A stretch of DNA of 64,000 nucleotides, from contig JACSVZ010000001.1 in assembly GCA_014706295.1 (NCBI GenBank), positions 117,332,763 through 117,396,762 on the forward strand, given 5' to 3'. The notes below the pieces were generated by a model. The model saw nothing but the letters and a program-made list of their open reading frames with translations, did not search any database and had not been told where the DNA came from. Source of the DNA: Lycocorax pyrrhopterus obiensis. Lineage: Eukaryota > Chordata > Aves > Passeriformes > Paradisaeidae. A program made the position numbers and the translations under genes. Shown one piece after another: positions 61,401 through 64,000 of the stretch (within the stretch, counting starts at the first letter, position 1; every line of letters starts with the position of its first letter).

Positions 61401-63730
61401 TAGTTGGGAAGAGAGAGACTGGATTTGAACACACACTTCCCACCTTCTCCGAAAGAGCCTTTTCTCCTCTCAGAAATGTCACGGGGTTGGGTGACTCTCT
61501 CCTACACCAACAGCTGAGACATGCAGGAAGTATTTTAATCTCAAGGAAAGCATTAATTACCTCTTAGCAAAAAAATAAAAGCAAATCCAGACAACACACC
61601 CCCCAAAATCCACCCAAATATCACAGAGTGACCTCAGCACGGTGGTAAATCCCTGTAAATAAACCTAAGCCCTCTGTATCCATCCCAGGGACTGGGTTTA
61701 AGCCATAACCTGGGCAGCCCTCAGCCCCATCCTGCCCCTTGGCAGCACAGTGGGGAAGCACCGGGCACAGCAAGGGGACCTGAGGCATGACCTGGGATAC
61801 AGATCCCAGTTTATCCCCATTCCCCAGGGTTTTACTCAGACAGGAGCTCAGCTGACAGCAGTCAGCACACAGGGTTCAGATGGGGTCACACACAGGGACA
61901 CCTCCCAAGGGCCACACCAGGTCTCTCCCTCCTGGCAAGGTCCAGGGCTCTTTCACAGGACAGCAAGCCCAGACTGGAGCCCCAAATCCTCTCCAAGCTC
62001 TTAAGTGCCCTGCTCAGGATTAGCCCTGCTTCCCAAGAATCGTGTGGAACACCCCGAGCATCCCTGTCACCTTCAGGTGCCAATTCCCAACCACTCACCA
62101 CGGGCCGGGGCCAGCTCCAGGCTGGAAATTTTAATGTATTTTATTTGTTTTGCTGCAATTCTGCAGAACACTGACTTTAGACTTGATTTATGATTAGGTG
62201 ACTGTCAGCTCAAGAGATTCATCAATACAAGCTAAGTAGCCCAAATATAATCTCCTAGAGTGGCTCAGGAGAACACGTGGATGCTGAAGGGTACAACCAG
62301 TCCATTACATCTTTTTAAAGGCTACACCCAAAAATACTTATTAGAGGAAACTCTGGGTTTCACCTTGGACTATTTCAGTCAGATGCGAGCTGTTTTCCCT
62401 GGGCAAACGTGAGCCTGAAACTCAGCACAGCTAAAAACAGCCAAGAACCAGAATATTTCTGCTCTGTACATTTCACCTCAGGCTGGGGGAGGGACGAGTT
62501 TCATTTCACCTCAGCGAGGAGGAAAGGAAAGCAAAACACAGGGGCCAGATATTTATGAAGCGGTTTTACAAGTTGCAGCAGCATTTTAAGAGAAGCAGCA
62601 GGACTTTAAATAAATAAAGAAACAGAAATTAAAGGCAAGCTGGTATCTAAGGGGGAAAGTGGGAGATAAAAAGCTGCTTTGGCACAGCGCCATGTGGTAA
62701 CTCCAAAAGTGAAACAGATCCTTCTGAGCACTCCCAGACAAGAAGAGAATAAACTTACAGTCCATCACCTCCAAGTCCTCCGGGATCCAACAGCCTAGAC
62801 CCCAAGCTCCTCATGGAAAGCGTGGCTCTGACACAGAGGACACGGTGCAGAGAGAGCAGCAGGACTCAGGTTTGTCATGACTAAGGAATTACATTAAAAC
62901 CAGTCCAGGCTCTTTCCAAGGAAGAGATTAACCAGCAGCAGGGCTCTGCACTGATGGGGCACCTGGGGACAGAGCTGGTGCCCAGACTTGTGCAGCACCC
63001 CAGGAAAGGTGCAATTTCCTCACCTCCTATCTCCAGTTCACCCTTCACCCAGCAGGGAAAAAAAGAAATAAATAAAACCAGACCAAGAGCCACACACGCA
63101 AAAAAATAGTCACAAAAAGAAACATTTTTCATTTTCCATCATCAGGACTAATCCTGCCCAAGGACCAGGAGGACAAAAAAAAAAACCCCCAGAGCTCAAT
63201 CCCAACCTGAAATTGATTCTGTGTATGAAAACATGGAATGCATTGAGGCACAGGCACAAAAAAACTTCCCAGCTGCCCCCCCAGAAGGTCCTTGTGTGAA
63301 CACCCTTCAGGGGAACAGTCTGAACCTTGAAACCCCTCCTTGGCAGAAATCTTCTTCGAATATTTAATTGCGCATAAAAAATAAAGCTTTTTGTTGTCGT
63401 TTGTCAGGCTATTGAGCAATGGCAGACTATTGCACCAAATACTCAGGCAGTTGTCCTGCCAGTATCTGTGGGTGCTTCTGGAGGAAGCGGGGAGAACACA
63501 GTGGTTTGCTAAAGAGGAAAAAGCAGCAAAGCCAGACACCAACGTGCAGCTATTTTTTTTTTTTTTTTGAAAGTCAAGCCCTGCATTAAAGTAGCTGTAT
63601 CTGATCACTGCTTATGGAGGGGCTGGCAGGCAAAAGCATCTGCTATAAACAGTCTTTATCTTTATAAATCCCTTTTCCCAGCACCCTGCTCAGAAGGTTC
63701 CTGTAAAGGGCTGTTGAGCACCTGGAGCAG
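61401..63730. other. Unique DNA next to the candidate CpG island
   Basis: No CR1 lies in the last 2.6 kb of the window, consistent with a promoter-proximal zone. A-rich patches occur near 63060 and 63175. Confidence 0.5.
63553..63568. repeat. Poly(T) run, 16 bp
   Basis: A T16 run just left of the candidate CpG-island promoter region. Confidence 0.85.
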
Positions 63731-63970
63731 AGCCGGAGGGGGAATTGCTGGTTTGGGAAGGAGGGAGCGGGATGAGGTGCCTGTATCCCAAACCCACGCT
63801 GGTGCAGAGCCCCCGTGAGACCCTCCGGGCGGAGGGCGGCAGCTCCGGGCGCTGCTCAGCGCGGGTACGGAACGAGCTCGGTGTGACACTGCCCTCTCCC
63901 GAGCACCGGGGACCGCTCAGCCGCACACCCAGCCCAGGACGAGGATTTTGGGGAGCCCCGAGCCAACACC
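63731..63970. promoter_or_regulatory. Edge of a CpG island, probable GDPD5 promoter/first-exon region
   Basis: About twenty CpGs occur in about 230 bp, the GC-richest stretch of the right half. It lies on the upstream side of GDPD5, where the missing 5' UTR exon and promoter should be. On the minus strand a pyrimidine/G-rich tract ends TTTGTTGCAG at 63971, which could be an acceptor for an exon starting at 63970. No consensus GTRAGT donor is visible inside the segment. Two TATAAA motifs on the plus strand at 63644 and 63663 leave open a plus-strand promoter. Confidence 0.45.
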
Positions 63971-64000
63971 CTGCAACAAACACAGAAACTGAGACACCAC

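Larger units (their letters stand above)
22173..63730 (-). other. GDPD5: GDPD5 5' intron region upstream of the coding exon
   Basis: The exon at 21998-22172 needs an upstream 5' UTR exon, so this stretch is probably one or more 5' introns. Mammalian GDPD5 is likewise known for very long 5' introns. The region holds most of the window's CR1 fragments. It also has two compact CpG clusters that could be alternative first exons, and possible enhancer-like segments. The right boundary is inferred from the CpG-rich end of the window and is not proven. Confidence 0.6.

Noticed and set aside
1..64000. tRNA, rRNA, microRNA, CRISPR, endogenous retrovirus or LTR signals
   Set aside because: No cloverleaf box B, no regular spaced repeats, and no paired LTRs or gag/pol/env motifs were seen by eye. 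A covariance-model or RepeatMasker search could still find short or decayed examples.

Overview
This is nuclear DNA from a bird, most likely a passerine. About 36 fragments of the avian non-LTR retrotransposon CR1 lie in both orientations and cover roughly a tenth of the window by my estimate. The rest is mostly unique DNA with simple A- or T-rich runs and sparse CpG. There are no operons, prokaryotic signals, tRNAs, rRNAs or CRISPR-like arrays. Almost every long open frame is either chance or a read-through of CR1 DNA.

One protein-coding exon is well supported: 21998-22172 on the minus strand. It has a strong pyrimidine-rich acceptor, 58 nt of 5' UTR, an ATG in good context, 39 codons and a canonical GTGAGC donor. 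The peptide matches what I know of the N-terminus of GDPD5 (GDE2), a multipass glycerophosphodiester phosphodiesterase and GPI-anchor-cleaving enzyme. Cys15, Cys18 and Cys25 are present; Cys25 is the redox cysteine reported for GDE2. The window is therefore read as the 5' part of GDPD5, transcribed right to left. Bases 22173 to the right end are upstream intron and promoter side. Bases 1-21997 are the next intron, and the second coding exon lies beyond the left edge.

Layout in transcription order: a CpG-rich segment at about 63730-63970 may be the edge of the main GDPD5 promoter or first exon. Then come about 41 kb of intron with CR1 pieces of several 3'-end subfamilies. This intron holds a 129-nt GATA-rich inverted repeat (58979-59107), a homeodomain-core-rich AT segment (26780-26990), and two smaller CpG clusters (35932-35974 and 23540-23815). 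Each small cluster has a minus-strand GT donor candidate, so each could be an alternative first exon. The coding exon follows, then about 22 kb of further intron with more CR1, including one recognisable reverse-transcriptase relic (6765-7155).

CR1 orientation was read from its 3' end. Plus copies run through 'ccctgcccatggcaggg' and end near 'caacccaaaccattctgtga'. Minus copies begin with the reverse complement of that end. Subfamily names are not assigned. I found no new multi-gene system. The points most worth checking are the candidate alternative GDPD5 promoters and the GATA hairpin.
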